64,000 nt of DNA from positions 54,295,800-54,359,799 of the forward strand of contig OX381714.1 in assembly GCA_947462335.1 (NCBI GenBank), written 5' to 3'. Shown here piece by piece: positions 53,474 to 63,520 of this stretch (positions within the stretch are counted from its first letter, which is position 1; every line of letters starts with the position of its first letter). Source of the DNA: Harmothoe impar. Lineage: Eukaryota; Annelida; Polychaeta; Phyllodocida; Polynoidae. The position numbers and the translations under genes were made by a program. Under the pieces are notes generated by a model, which was given only the letters and a program-made list of their open reading frames with translations, was not told the origin of the DNA and did no database searches.

Positions 53474-53489
53474 TGGTAAGGCACTTGGA

Positions 53490-54480
53490 AGAACCGCACT
53501 ACAGGGCCCAAACCAGTAGTCACAGGTGGCACACTAAAATTGGCACCCTTATGAGTGCCTGTCTGAAATGACTCTATTTGTTTTTGCTCCTATTCAGCTC
53601 CTATTAGAGATAACAGAGCATGCACTAGCTTATTGGAAAGCTCTTTTAGCCGGCTATCCGCTACTTATCATTGGGAATATATTTAATTGTAAGTCATAAT
53701 ATGGCAATTATCAAAATGTAAAGGTCAACTTTATCTAAGCGAATTTCATTGAAATATTCATGGCCCCTTTGTATTAACATGCGGCCCTCTTTCTATATAT
53801 CATTATAAAACGGTTGGCCGTGCATTATAGCCTCAGAGAAGTCACATGACCGTTCGTTATAGAGTAACAGTGCACGCTGAACACAGGGCCATAGCAGTGA
53901 ATAGTAAACAAACCCACAGAAAACCATTAAAAAACATGAAAACCCTTTTTTTTAAGCCATGAAAATTGTGAAATAGTTTTATAAAGACAATAGAACACTC
54001 TTTCTTCACATCTCGACTCTCTGAGACTATAATGCACTCTGGTCCCAAGCCTTATGAAGGCTTGACACCATCGTGCATTATAGAGCAACAGAGAATCTCG
54101 ATGTTAAGAACATCGTTTTCTATTCTCTAAATAGTATGCTACATATCCGTTTCCAACATCCTGCCTGGAATCCCAAGAGGTTTCCTGCATTCCCCTAAAT
54201 TAGTCATGTTCTTTCTTGATATACCAGTGTTAAGCAGCCTGGGTATCCCTATGTAAGCCTATTGGTAAGATGTTAGATCCTAACACCAGATGTCACTACT
54301 GAGTCATGGTTGAGATCTAATCTGTGGTTTCACCACCTCTGTCTGGTATCAATGTTCATTTTAATCATTAAAAGAATGTGTTATACAAGTCACATATTGT
54401 AGGATTCGGGTTTAATCAGTGAGATATATAAAAACAAGTAACATTGTAACATTGTGCAAGCCTGATATGTCATGTTACCT
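53490..54480. other. No gene recognised; imperfect inverted repeat near 54000-54110
   Basis: Intronic DNA of the + strand gene. CTCTGAGACTATAATGCACT (54019 on) pairs imperfectly with GTGCATTATAGAGCAACAGAG (near 54072-54092), with CAAGCCTTATGAAGGCTTG as the tip, another hairpin of the window's type. A related TTATAG...CAGAG piece is at 53825-53860. Confidence 0.5.
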
Positions 54481-54489
54481 TGCAATTAA

Positions 54490-55271
54490 AGAGAGAACAG
54501 AGTGTCTCTAGTAGTTGGTGCCAATTTGCCACACCAGGCTGTGTACATTTGTATAGCACCAGCTTGCTTCTGCAGCCTATGCATGTTCTGGTTGATATCT
54601 TCACTTCTCAGGCTGGGTAAATCCTGGCATTCATACCGTGCAGGGAAAAAAGAGAATGAGGGGGTTTCTCCCCTTGATTTTCCCCCTGTGTTAGTGGGGA
54701 CCTTCATGATGGGGGCATGAAGGAGTAGAATAACTTCATCGGGAGCCTTCCATAATACCAATGGGCATACCGGATTCGTAAAAGGCGACAAAACTTGAGG
54801 GGTCTCGTGCCTTACTGCTGTGATCAGTCACGTAAGCTGTTTGGCAACCGCTGCCCATATGCGCGGGCCCGGGCCTTCTTGCTGGTGGTCTGGCAAGGGA
54901 TTCCTCCTCAGTGAACCACGTCTGAGATATCAAAGGCCGTGGTTTGTCTGGCCCTGCCTACTATGGTACTAGCCCAGGTAGGTAGGGCCAGGCAAATAAA
55001 AAAACACTTGCTATCCTTCGAAAAGAGTAGGGGACGTGCCCCGGTAGCGGTTTTCTCCCTCACCTCATAGATGCGGTCATTCATTTCATAGATTCGATCA
55101 ACCATAGATGCGGTCACTGCTGTATTGGGCAAGCAGCATATAAATATCTGTCCTACTACTGCAAGGCAGACTACCATTATTTGTGGATGACTCCTTGCCA
55201 ACTTGAGATGTCCCGTGAGGTACTTGATGTACGTCTGGACGTTAAACAAATCAATCAATCAATCAATCAAT
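54490..55271 (+). mobile_element. LINE 3' region with (ATCA)n tail
   Basis: The block ends GATGTACGTCTGGACGTTAA followed by ACAAATCAATCAATCAATC, a TAAAC-(ATCA)n terminus typical of CR1/L2-like LINEs and derived SINEs. Upstream lies non-coding 3'-UTR-like sequence (CCAATGGGCATACCGGATTC and so on). The 5' limit is uncertain. Confidence 0.5.
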
Positions 55272-55279
55272 CCCCTTGA

Positions 55280-55855
55280 TTTCGGGTTAATATAAATGTA
55301 ATTTAGTAAATCAAATTTGCTGATGTCTAAACATTATTTGCTGAAATTGATTAACCCATGTGCAGGTAGACAATGTGTTTATATTGGTATATGTGAATGG
55401 GCTTGTATTTCGGTTTTGTATTTCGTGAAATATATTGATTTGAATGACAGAATATAGCCGAAATAAGGTACATTTATATGTGGAACCCCCTCCCCCCTTA
55501 CCCCTCCCATACCATCACACCTGTATAGGATACTGCACTGGGAGATTCCCCCTTGGTGGGGCGGACCGGCGGGGGCCCTTATCTCTCCCGGCGGCCCTTA
55601 TCTATACAGAGATAAGGGCAGGAGGCCGACCTGGGGGCTGCACTAAGTAAGGGGAGATTTGCCCTTGCTGGAAGAAACTCCCCTGTAGGCTAATATACCT
55701 GTAATGGTAAATGTCCCGGATTGTCCAGGCCTGACTTCTACTTAGGATACAAATGTAATTCCAAATGTTCTGAGAGGGTGTCAATGTCCTCTATCACATG
55801 ATTACAGTCAGAATATATTGTAACCGTTTTAAAGAATTTATCCAAGTGCCTACCC
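55280..55855. other. No gene recognised
   Basis: Intronic DNA with a short GC-rich stretch (55550-55640) that includes a GATAAGGGC/GCCCTTATC inverted pair. Nothing else. Confidence 0.45.
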
Positions 55856-55858
55856 TGG

Positions 55859-56918
55859 TGTAGGTCTGTTGTACTACTCACCCCCTGGTGTGTGTCTGTT
55901 GTACTACTCACCCCCTGGTGTGTGTCTGTTGTACTACTCACCCCCTGGTGTGTGCCTGTTGTACTACTCACCCCCTGGTGTGTGCCTGTTGTACTACTCG
56001 CCTCCTGGTGTGTGCCTGTTGTACTACTCGCCCCCTGGTGTGTGCCTGTTGTACTACTCGCCTCCTGGTGTGTGCCTGTTGTACTACTCGCCCCCTGGTG
56101 TGTGCCTGTTGTACTACTCGCCTCCTGGTGTGTGCCTGTTGTACTACTCGCCCCCTGGTGTGTGCCTGTTGTACTACTCGCCTCCTGGTGTGTGCCTGTT
56201 GTACTACTCGCCCCCTGGTGTGTGCCTGTTGTACTACTCGCCTCCTGGTGTGTGCCTGTTGTACTACTCGCCCCCTGGTGTGTGCCTGTTGTACTACTCG
56301 CCTCCTGGTGTGTGCCTGTTGTACTACTCGCCCCCTGGTGTGTGCCTGTTGTACTACTCGCCTCCTGGTGTGTGCCTGTTGTACTACTCGCCCCCTGGTG
56401 TGTGCCTGTTGTACTACTCGCCTCCTGGTGTGTGCCTGTTGTACTACTCGCCCCCTGGTGTGTGCCTGTTGTACTACTCGCCTCCTGGTGTGTGCCTGTT
56501 GTACTACTCGCCCCCTGGTGTGTGCCTGTTGTACTACTCGCCCCCTGGTGTGTGCCTGTTGTACTACTCGCCCCCTGGTGTGTGCCTGTTGTACTACTCG
56601 CCCCCTGGTGTGTGCCTGTTGTACTACTCGCCCCCTGGTGTGTGTCTGTTGTACTACTCGCCCCCTGGTGTGTGCCTGTTGTACTACTCGCCCCCTGGTG
56701 TGTGTCTGTTGTACTACTCGCCCCCTGGTGTGTGTCTGTTGTACTACTCGCCCCCTGGTGTGTGTCTGTTGTACTACTCGCCCCCTGGTGTGTGTCTGTT
56801 GTACTACTCGCCCCCTGGTGTGTGTCTGTTGTACTACTCGCCCCCTGGTGTGTGTCTGTTGTATTACTCGCCCCCTGGTGTGTGTCTGTTGTACTACTCG
56901 CCCCCTGGTGTGTGTCTG
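55859..56918. repeat. 30-bp satellite, main array (~35 units, dimeric core)
   Basis: Head-to-tail 30-bp units (GTACTACTCGCCCCCTGGTG + TGTGCCTGTT). From about 55990 to 56520 two monomer variants (CGCCTCCTGG and CGCCCCCTGG) alternate strictly, forming nine near-identical 60-bp dimers. Outside that zone single variants dominate (tgtgtctg at both edges). Because 30 is a multiple of three, all + frames and some - frames stay open for up to 387 codons (PPGVCLLYYS repeats). The array lies in intron 1 of the + strand gene and is not taken as coding. Confidence 0.95.
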
Positions 56919-57276
56919 TGTTGGGCGCTATTCACCAATCGGCGCAGAATGCCAATATTGGCATTCTGCGCAGCGCAATTTGTAAATAGCGCAGGATCAG
57001 CGCCGCGCAGAACGCCAATCTGCGCGGAATAGAAATATCAGTGTGGCTGCGAGCACTTGTTTATATTGTAAGTTGTTGTGCTAACAATACCCTTATTTGT
57101 TTAAATAAAAGAGGGACGCCATAAATATTGATGGATTTTATACATTCCTCCCTCGAAATAGGAAAAGTTACAGTAATCTTAATCTATATCAATAATTTGA
57201 TTAGAATCTCGCATCTATTTGTATACCGCGCAGTGCGGATTGGCGTTCTGCGCCGATTGGCGAATAGCGCCCAACA
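56919..57276. mobile_element. MITE inserted in the satellite, TGTTGGGCGCTATTC ends
   Basis: Inverted ends of about 38 bp (TGTTGGGCGCTATTCACCAA / TTGGCGAATAGCGCCCAACA) are flanked by TCTG (56915-56918 and 57277-57280). TCTG belongs to the satellite unit, so the insertion split one unit of the array. The 358-bp body is AT-rich and non-coding, with a second inverted AATGCCAATATTGGCATT pair near the left end. Confidence 0.9.
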
Positions 57277-57495
57277 TCTGTTGTACTACTCGCCCCCTGG
57301 TGTGTGTCTGTTGTACTACTCGCCCCCTGGTGTGTGTCTGTTGTACTACTCACCCCCTGGTGTGTGTCTGTTGTACTACTCACCCCCTGGTGTGTGTCTG
57401 TTGTACTACTCACCCCCTGGTGTGTGTCTGTTGTACTACTCACCCCCTGGTGTGTGTCTGTTGTACTACTCACCCCCTGGTGTGTGTCTGTTGTT
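57277..57495. repeat. 30-bp satellite, right array reaching the splice acceptor
   Basis: Seven units, continuing the main array after the MITE. The last unit (GTGTGTCTGTTGT) runs straight into TTCAG, the 3' splice site used for exon 2 at 57500. The polypyrimidine tract of the acceptor is therefore part of, or homologous to, the satellite monomer. Confidence 0.9.
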
Positions 57496-57499
57496 TCAG

Positions 57500-57663
57500 G
57501 CGGACTGACGCCAGGTGGCAGCACCAGGCCCACGTTCTGGAGACGCTGGAGGCGGAGTTGTCGCAGACCATGAAGAACATCCTGCGGACCAAGACGCACA
57601 CCGCCATGATCAAGGACAGCATCCAGCAGACGACCACGCAGCTGGGGGCCATGCGGGAACACG
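57500..57663 (+). CDS. Uncharacterised 356-residue protein, exon 2
   Basis: A 164-nt exon between acceptor TTGTTTCAG and donor GTAAGG. It completes the split Arg codon and encodes an amphipathic helix or coiled coil (QAHVLETLEAELSQTMKNIL) at about residues 160-213. It is strongly GC-biased at third positions compared with the surrounding intron, which supports coding. Confidence 0.85.
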
Positions 57664-57674
57664 GTAAGGCTGAT

Positions 57675-58195
57675 GTCTCGTGTCGGTTTACAAGAAATGA
57701 CCTATGTCGCATGTCTATTTGCTTAAAAATGCTCATGTCCTTTGTCACTTTCTTTTTAAAGGCGCACTCAACCCAGGACCTAACCCTACCGAGTTTTGTA
57801 CGCAAATGATGTCGTGAGTTCAGTGCGCCTTTAAGCCTCATGTTGCATGCCACTAGGCCTCATGTCGCATGTCGATTTTAAGAAATGCCCATGTCACCAC
57901 ACAAATTTAGGGGTCTAGAGCCATTCCAAGCTGGAGGGCGTGCAGACCCTTTTAGAGTTTTAGAGTCCCATAACGCTTTAATATATGGCCCTAGACCCCT
58001 AAATTCGACATGGCGACATGGGCATTTCTTAAATTCGACATGCGACATGAGGCCTAGTGACATGCGACATGAGGCTTAAAAAGATAGTGACATGGGATAT
58101 GGACAGTTCTTAAAATCGACATGGGACAGGAGCATTTTTAAGCGACATAGACATGCGACATGGCCATCTCTTAAAACCGACATGCGACATGGGGA
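57675..58195. repeat. GACATGCGACATG inverted repeat with nested MITE
   Basis: The left arm (57675-57900, CTCATGTCGCATGTCGATTT style) and right arm (57990-58195, AATCGACATGCGACATGAGG style) are imperfect reverse complements. The centre holds a second inverted pair, TTTAGGGGTCTAGAGCC / GGCCCTAGACCCCTAAA. It fills most of intron 2 of the + strand gene. Single arms are found at 11365 and 52905. Confidence 0.75.
57756..57834. mobile_element. 79-bp MITE nested in the left arm
   Basis: TTAAAGGCGCACT and AGTGCGCCTTTAA terminate a 79-bp insert that interrupts the left arm of the larger inverted repeat. It therefore inserted later. Confidence 0.65.
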
Positions 58196-58224
58196 CCCCC
58201 CCATCAAGGGCCCCTAATATACTA

Positions 58225-58500
58225 TGCTGTTTGTAACATGACGCATGAATGCAGCCCTAGTGAGTTACTCACCAGGACTGGATTTGTGCATCAGGTTCAA
58301 GTCAAGTTTCAAGTTTCAAGGGTTTTTATTTAACCAGAAAGGTTTACAGTATTCATCTCAAGTGAACCTAAGGAGTTGATGCACTCGTGTTGAGTCCGTA
58401 TGATGCATGAATACAAGCATGGGGAGTAGAATCGCCAAGTCTGCATTCATGTATGACGACTGAGCTTTGATATAGCACATTAAATCACTGAGTTCCTTGA
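58225..58500. repeat. TGCATCATG family copies and reverse LINE/SINE tail
   Basis: ATGACGCATGAATGCAGCCC, GTGAGTTACTCACCAGG and GTATGATGCATGAATACA are family hallmarks. TTCAAGTTTCAAGTTTCAAG at 58294-58320 followed by TTTTTATTTAACC looks like the reversed microsatellite tail of a LINE or SINE. Confidence 0.5.
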
Positions 58501-58559
58501 AGGGTTAAGCCTTTTTTTCTGCTTTAATTAACAATGTCTCCTGTCTCTCCCCTGTGCAG

Positions 58560-58990
58560 AGATGTCCAAGCTGGAGGGCGTGGCGTGTGGTGCCGACCCT
58601 GACAACTACAAACGGTACAAGGATATCACAACCCCCCAGGACAGCCTCGCTCTCATACGGGACCTCACCAAGAGCATTGTGGGACTGGAGCTCATCCGGG
58701 ACCTTGCTCAGCGCAAGTACGCCACCCAGCGGGGAAAGGAGAAACCACAGGAGAAGAAGGGCAAGGGCAAGATCCAAGTGGAGAGGCCGAGAAAGATTCG
58801 CAGCGCCGCCGCTGCAGCTAAAAGTGGCGCTGGGGTGGCGAGGAGGGGACTGGTGCAGACTTTAATTCGGATTTCTGACGAGAGGCGGCAGCACGAGTCG
58901 TGCCCTGATCCCCCTATAGAGTCCTATCCTGATGCTGAGCTCCCACTGGAGTCCCACTATCCTGCCCAAGCACTGGAAACTCATCTCTGA
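58560..58990 (+). CDS. Uncharacterised 356-residue protein, exon 3
   Basis: Terminal exon. The acceptor CCCTGTGCAG ends at 58559 and the split Glu codon is restored. It encodes a second helical segment (SLALIRDLTKSIVGLELIRD), a very basic Lys/Gly/Arg linker (KPQEKKGKGKIQ; RPRKIRSAAAAAKSG) and a Pro/Glu/Ser-rich acidic tail ending ALETHL, then TGA at 58988. The basic linker could be a nuclear-localisation or microtubule/nucleic-acid-binding segment. No named family was recognised. Confidence 0.85.
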
Positions 58991-59604
58991 ATGTGCTGTA
59001 CTTTGTGATGTATCAGGAAGTAGGGTGCGTGAGATATGGGGGAACTGCTGGACATATTCCCTTTTTAACTTGCTGGCCAAATATATATATGTACCCCCAT
59101 TGAAAAATCCTGTGCTAGCTGTGAAATGCAATCAATTTGTTATATGTAGCTATACCATTAGACCAAAAAGCAATAATGTGAATTTTTAATACCTACCGGT
59201 AATCTTTGCAATATAAAACAGTTTATAGCTGAAGATATGTATATGCATATCAGATTGGTGAACATACTTATATACATCGTTCTTGTCAAGATTTACTTTG
59301 TGTTCAGTTTAACAGTTTAATGGTATTAGTGTTTTACCATGATACTCAATTGGGCCTTTTACACCAGTGGTTGAAAAAAACAATGACATTATAAAAACCG
59401 ATTTCATGAAAATAGAACGCATACATAAAGGATGAAAATATGTTTGAAAAAAGAGTGTCAACTGTGTTTCAGTAAATAGTATGTTTATTCCTGGACACTT
59501 TAATAGCATCTTGAACTGTTAGAATATATATCATTATGCATAATAAATGAATATTGGTATTTATTTTTGTACAATTTATATACATGCATATTTTATTGAT
59601 CGAC

Positions 59605-59610
59605 AATAAA
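59605..59610 (+). terminator. Polyadenylation signal AATAAA
   Basis: AATAAA in ATTGATCGACAATAAAAGAG, 615 bp after the stop of the 356-residue protein. A second AATAAA lies at 59542. Either could end this transcript. Confidence 0.5.
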
Positions 59611-59659
59611 AGAGTAGATAACCATTGACCGTCGTTCATGGATTCAATATACTCAAAAC

Positions 59660-60605
59660 GCAGCCACCTAGGTATTCAATACCTTGATTGTTTAGACGTA
59701 AGATTCTTTACATTTTAATAGGATAACAGAAATAATCTATGGCAGCGTAGGCATCTAAAACATCTGAAATTTCACAAATAATAATCCTGATTTTGACAAC
59801 TAAGCATCATAATACGGTCCATGTAAATATGGTGACACATTCAATATGAAGTGTAGGAGGTTGGTGGATTTCTGGGTGAGCATGTGAATATGCCCCCACC
59901 CCTAACCTCTCACATGGGAGGGGTTGGCATTTGTCTTATGTCCCATCTGCAGTTTCCCCCAGACTGACTGTTACTATATATTTGTAGTAATAGTCTTTTG
60001 CAAAACCAGTAAAAAAAAAGAGGCCCGAATGCCCATGACGGATCTAAATAAATCCCGAAACCAAAAACGCCTGCATTTAAAAAAACAAACAATGACAAGT
60101 CCCTAACTTTGACATATATTAACAGGTTCATAACGAATATTATTTTTAAATAATTCGACTGAATATTGACAGCGAGTTTTTGTGAAAACCTGTTCGAGGA
60201 AGGCAGTACTCACACCTGGTTTTAGACTATAGATTTCATACCAACGCTGTTGAACTGACATCAGTTTCTACAATTGATATCGGATTTTCTGGTACTTATT
60301 ACTACTCAGATACTGAAACCTCAATATCGAGACTTGACATCGTTTCAAAAAAAATTATCGAATAGGAAAACACTTTCAGATTGAGTATCAAAACGTTGGT
60401 AACAAAACATGAAAACTCTGATATCACATTTTGAAATGTTTATATTGAATAACGAAACTAATATTGAATGTTGGAACTCTAAAATTGAACTTTGTTGTCG
60501 AGGATGGCTTGCCAAAGACATTACCGACTGTAAGAAACTCACTTAACCCACGGTGGTGGGCTAAGACAAAGGATTCGCACCTTGGTTATATTGCATACCC
60601 GAGGG
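59660..60605. other. No gene recognised
   Basis: AT-rich intergenic DNA. 60140-60500 has loose ATTGA(A/T)(A/G)T-type word repetition without a clear period. Confidence 0.5.
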
Positions 60606-60609
60606 TTAA

Positions 60610-60750
60610 GTCAGATAGACTACACCTGTAGCCTGGTATGCCTTCATAACCACTGCCCACTGCTCATCGACTCGGTGTATAACACCTCGTCTCGACCTTG
60701 TGGGGCAGTGGTTATGACGCATACCAAGCTACAGGTGTAGTCTATCTAAC
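60610..60750. repeat. Long hairpin, ~50-bp arms
   Basis: GTCAGATAGACTACACCTGT (60610 on) pairs with ACAGGTGTAGTCTATCTAAC (ending 60750), and CATAACCACTGCCC pairs with GGGCAGTGGTTATG. Only a few mismatches interrupt the arms, and the loop is about 35 bp. Confidence 0.85.
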
Positions 60751-61497
60751 ACTTAAATTAAATGGGCATGAGTAGTGGCCGTCACATGAAATGACTATTT
60801 CTTCACGTGGAATAAAGCATACATGTACAGGTCTATGTCGAAATGTCCTGGATTATATATGTAATAGCTTCCCTCTATGTTTTCCATAACCTGTATATAA
60901 TAGTGACACGCTCCCTTTACCATGAAGTCCATGCACTGAACCAGAACCTGAATAATTATTTTGTACATATATTCTGGATGATAGTGCTATATACAATATA
61001 CAAATAAATCAAGTGTAACTGTACTCTAATGGACTATATCACTATGCCTATACGTATTTCCAAAGTCCTTGTTAGTAGGCACACATTTGAACAAGTGCAT
61101 CTCACTCCTTGTATACTAGATTGTGCTTTCTATGATAAATCCTTGATTAATCTATCACAATTAAGCCATTCTAGTTATCTTTCATTGGAGATGCATCGAA
61201 ACAGAAAATTACATTTCATTAGCCTTTTGAGGCTTTTTTTTTTTTTAAATACCTGATAAATGCTTTATGGTGAGCTAGACATTGAATCTCGATTTCAGTT
61301 TGAAAGGTACATGTATTTAGACAATGCTAGGATTCAATTCTGCTTCAACTTGTGATCTACCTGAAATACCAGCCTCTGTCGACTTTACCCTTTCATCAAA
61401 AGTTGAAGCTAAACTAGAAGTATTGAATCTGAATGGTTCATGATGAAAATGTCAGGATTCAATCCTAGTTCAACCTAAAATGTATCTGAAAAACCCC
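60751..61497. other. 3' flank of the ankyrin gene; no other gene
   Basis: AT-rich DNA. It may include the 3' UTR of the minus-strand ankyrin-repeat gene. A loose direct repeat (TGGTTCATGATGAAAATG / GGATTCAAT(C/T)C...CAAC) occurs at 61260-61490. Confidence 0.4.
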
Positions 61498-62988
61498 TCA
61501 GAAATTTAAGCTGTTGTACACATCAGGAGACCCAATGAGGCTGAGCTTCCTGTTTGCACTAGGGATAGCCGGAAGCAAGCTCCCCTTTGTTTGTCCATGT
61601 GGTTCGTCAGCAAAACGCCTCGACGAGGGCGTTCTGTACCCAGAGAGCAACGGGCTCAGCCTCGCTTTGGGTTTCTTTTTCCTCCGTACTCTGGATCTGC
61701 TCTCATTGACATGTGTGGAATCCCTTCCTGTTGCGGCCGGTGTCATGTCATACTCATCTGATGTGCTCCACCACACAAGACCTCCCCCAGCTGCACTGCC
61801 AGCCGCCCGGACATGTATGTTACTGGCCTCCGGTGTGACTGCAAACGGTCCTTTCTGTCGAGGAGTGTGTGGTGTTAGAAAGTTACTTTCTGAATGCACT
61901 GTCAGTGGGGTGAGTCTCTTGTTCTTACTGTAGTTGCTATAGTTACTGTGTGATGTAGGGGCATCCCGGTAATTATCCATCCCAAACATTGTCAGTGAGG
62001 ATGGGGTTGCTGTCGGCCAAGCCTCCTGGGAGTAGCTCGTTCGTGAACGAGCCGTATTGCTCGGTACCGGATGTGGACTGAGCAATACAAGTGGCCCCAG
62101 TCCACCATCAAGTTCATCACTGTCATTGTCCGGGTGAACGGTCGATGTTCTCTTAGGCTTCTTCTTCTTATAACGCTTGACTTTCTTCTTACCAACATCC
62201 CCCTCCAGTATGTCAGTGTCAGGGTTATAGGTGGTGGAGGTAGTCTGGAGGAGGTCTCCAAAGGGGTCGGCCCAGGGCCGAGTGTTACTGTTCAAGGCGT
62301 GTGTAGCCCGGGAGAGCCCACCAGTGTCCGGGTGGAGCGGTGCAGCCCTCCCAGGTGCCCCACCAGCAGGGCCTCTCCCCAGGATGTTGTTGAGGACATC
62401 CCTGTCTTTGATGACAGCAAAGTTAGCCCTCCCCTCCTCCACCAGCACCCGCACACACTCGTCCTGCCTCAGCTTAAAGGCCAGCTTCAGCGGGTTAATC
62501 CGGTCATTGTTAACCGCATCCACATCAATGAGTGCCTTCGTGTGGGAGGTATTCACCAGGATCCTGATCACAGAGGCATTACCTCCGTAGACAGCATAGA
62601 TCAAGGCTGTATCCCCCTTCAGGTCTCTAACATTGGGGTCACACTTCCCTGTGGAAACCACCCGCCGGACGACATCGTCCCGATTCGGCTCGAAAGCGGC
62701 AAGCATCAAGACCGTGCGGCCATCTTCATCCTGTTTATTGACATCACATCCCCTCCCCAGGAGCATGCGTATGATGTGAGTTCTGACGTCATCCTTCTGT
62801 ATTAACACAGCCTGCATGAGGGCAGTGCGGCCACTCTCGTTCCTGACGTTGACGTCACAGCCGTTGTCAATGAGGTTGGTGACGTTGCGGATCTTCCCCT
62901 GCCGGATGGCGGAGAAGAGGGCCTCCGCTTGCGCTCTGTCCTCCTTACCCTGGGAGCTACCAGAGGTGGAGGTTATCAGGTCATCCAT
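61498..62988 (-). CDS. Ankyrin-repeat protein, ANKRD34-like
   Basis: A single-exon frame of 496 codons on the minus strand starting at ATG 62988. Residues about 20-186 form four to five ankyrin repeats (for example GCDVNVRNESGRTALMQAV, GCDVNKQDEDGRTVLMLAA, KCDPNVRDLKGDTALIYAV), with an expanded second repeat. The rest is low-complexity and probably disordered, with two basic clusters (KKKVKRYKKKKPKR at about 270; RVRRKKKPKAR near 430) that could be nuclear-localisation signals. Vertebrate ANKRD34 proteins share the short N-terminus, the same repeat spacing, a long disordered tail, intronless coding and a length near 500. Ankyrin repeats mediate protein binding; the partner is unknown. A TATATAG-like sequence lies about 50 bp upstream. 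A more generic ankyrin protein is the main alternative. Confidence 0.9.
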   Translation of the reverse strand: MDDLITSTSGSSQGKEDRAQAEALFSAIRQGKIRNVTNLIDNGCDVNVRNESGRTALMQAVLIQKDDVRTHIIRMLLGRGCDVNKQDEDGRTVLMLAAFEPNRDDVVRRVVSTGKCDPNVRDLKGDTALIYAVYGGNASVIRILVNTSHTKALIDVDAVNNDRINPLKLAFKLRQDECVRVLVEEGRANFAVIKDRDVLNNILGRGPAGGAPGRAAPLHPDTGGLSRATHALNSNTRPWADPFGDLLQTTSTTYNPDTDILEGDVGKKKVKRYKKKKPKRTSTVHPDNDSDELDGGLGPLVLLSPHPVPSNTARSRTSYSQEAWPTATPSSLTMFGMDNYRDAPTSHSNYSNYSKNKRLTPLTVHSESNFLTPHTPRQKGPFAVTPEASNIHVRAAGSAAGGGLVWWSTSDEYDMTPAATGRDSTHVNESRSRVRRKKKPKARLSPLLSGYRTPSSRRFADEPHGQTKGSLLPAIPSANRKLSLIGSPDVYNSLNF

Positions 62989-62994
62989 GATGGT

Positions 62995-63520
62995 AGTCTT
63001 TGATTGACAGATTGTGGTTAAACCCTCTGGTCTCCTATATAAGGCTCAGAGTGCCAGTCCTTGCAGCACTCCAACTATTGCTGGAGGGGCAGGAAAACCT
63101 GGGCCTTGAAGGTTGTCTACGAAAGGGGGACAGGTTGCCCACAGTCGGTTGCGGGCGTCAAAATCCAAAGCAGGTTTCTTCTGGTGCAGTTTTGACTAGC
63201 TCTCATTTTTGGTGCCTAAAAGGAAAAACAGATTAGAATTATGAGAAATGTTCATATTTGGTAGACATAGTGATATGGGTATAAATATTAATTTGAAAGT
63301 AACTAAAAGTTTAATCCCATCCAATGCAATGAGAGAACCAATGTGGTATGTCACAGAAACAGGACAAACCGGTTAAATTGTATACTTGGTTGGTCACTTT
63401 ATCTTCTCATGAAAGTTTTATATTTTATCTAAAAAAATAGAAAAAATGTTTTCAATAAGGCGACCACCCAAATAACCAAATCACTTTAGACTGTAATACA
63501 GTTGTTGTGATTATACAAAG
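62995..63520. other. 5' flank of the ankyrin gene; no other gene
   Basis: Probable promoter and leader of the minus-strand ankyrin gene, with CTATATAAGG at 63035-63044. No separate gene was seen. Confidence 0.35.

Noticed and set aside
55869..57032. 387-codon open frame and overlapping 365-codon frames
   Set aside because: They arise because the 30-bp satellite unit has no stops and a period divisible by three. The array is intronic to the 356-residue gene.
61514..62805. Plus-strand frames of 119-244 codons opposite the ankyrin gene
   Set aside because: Antisense shadows of a GC-rich coding exon that shows clear ankyrin repeats on the minus strand.
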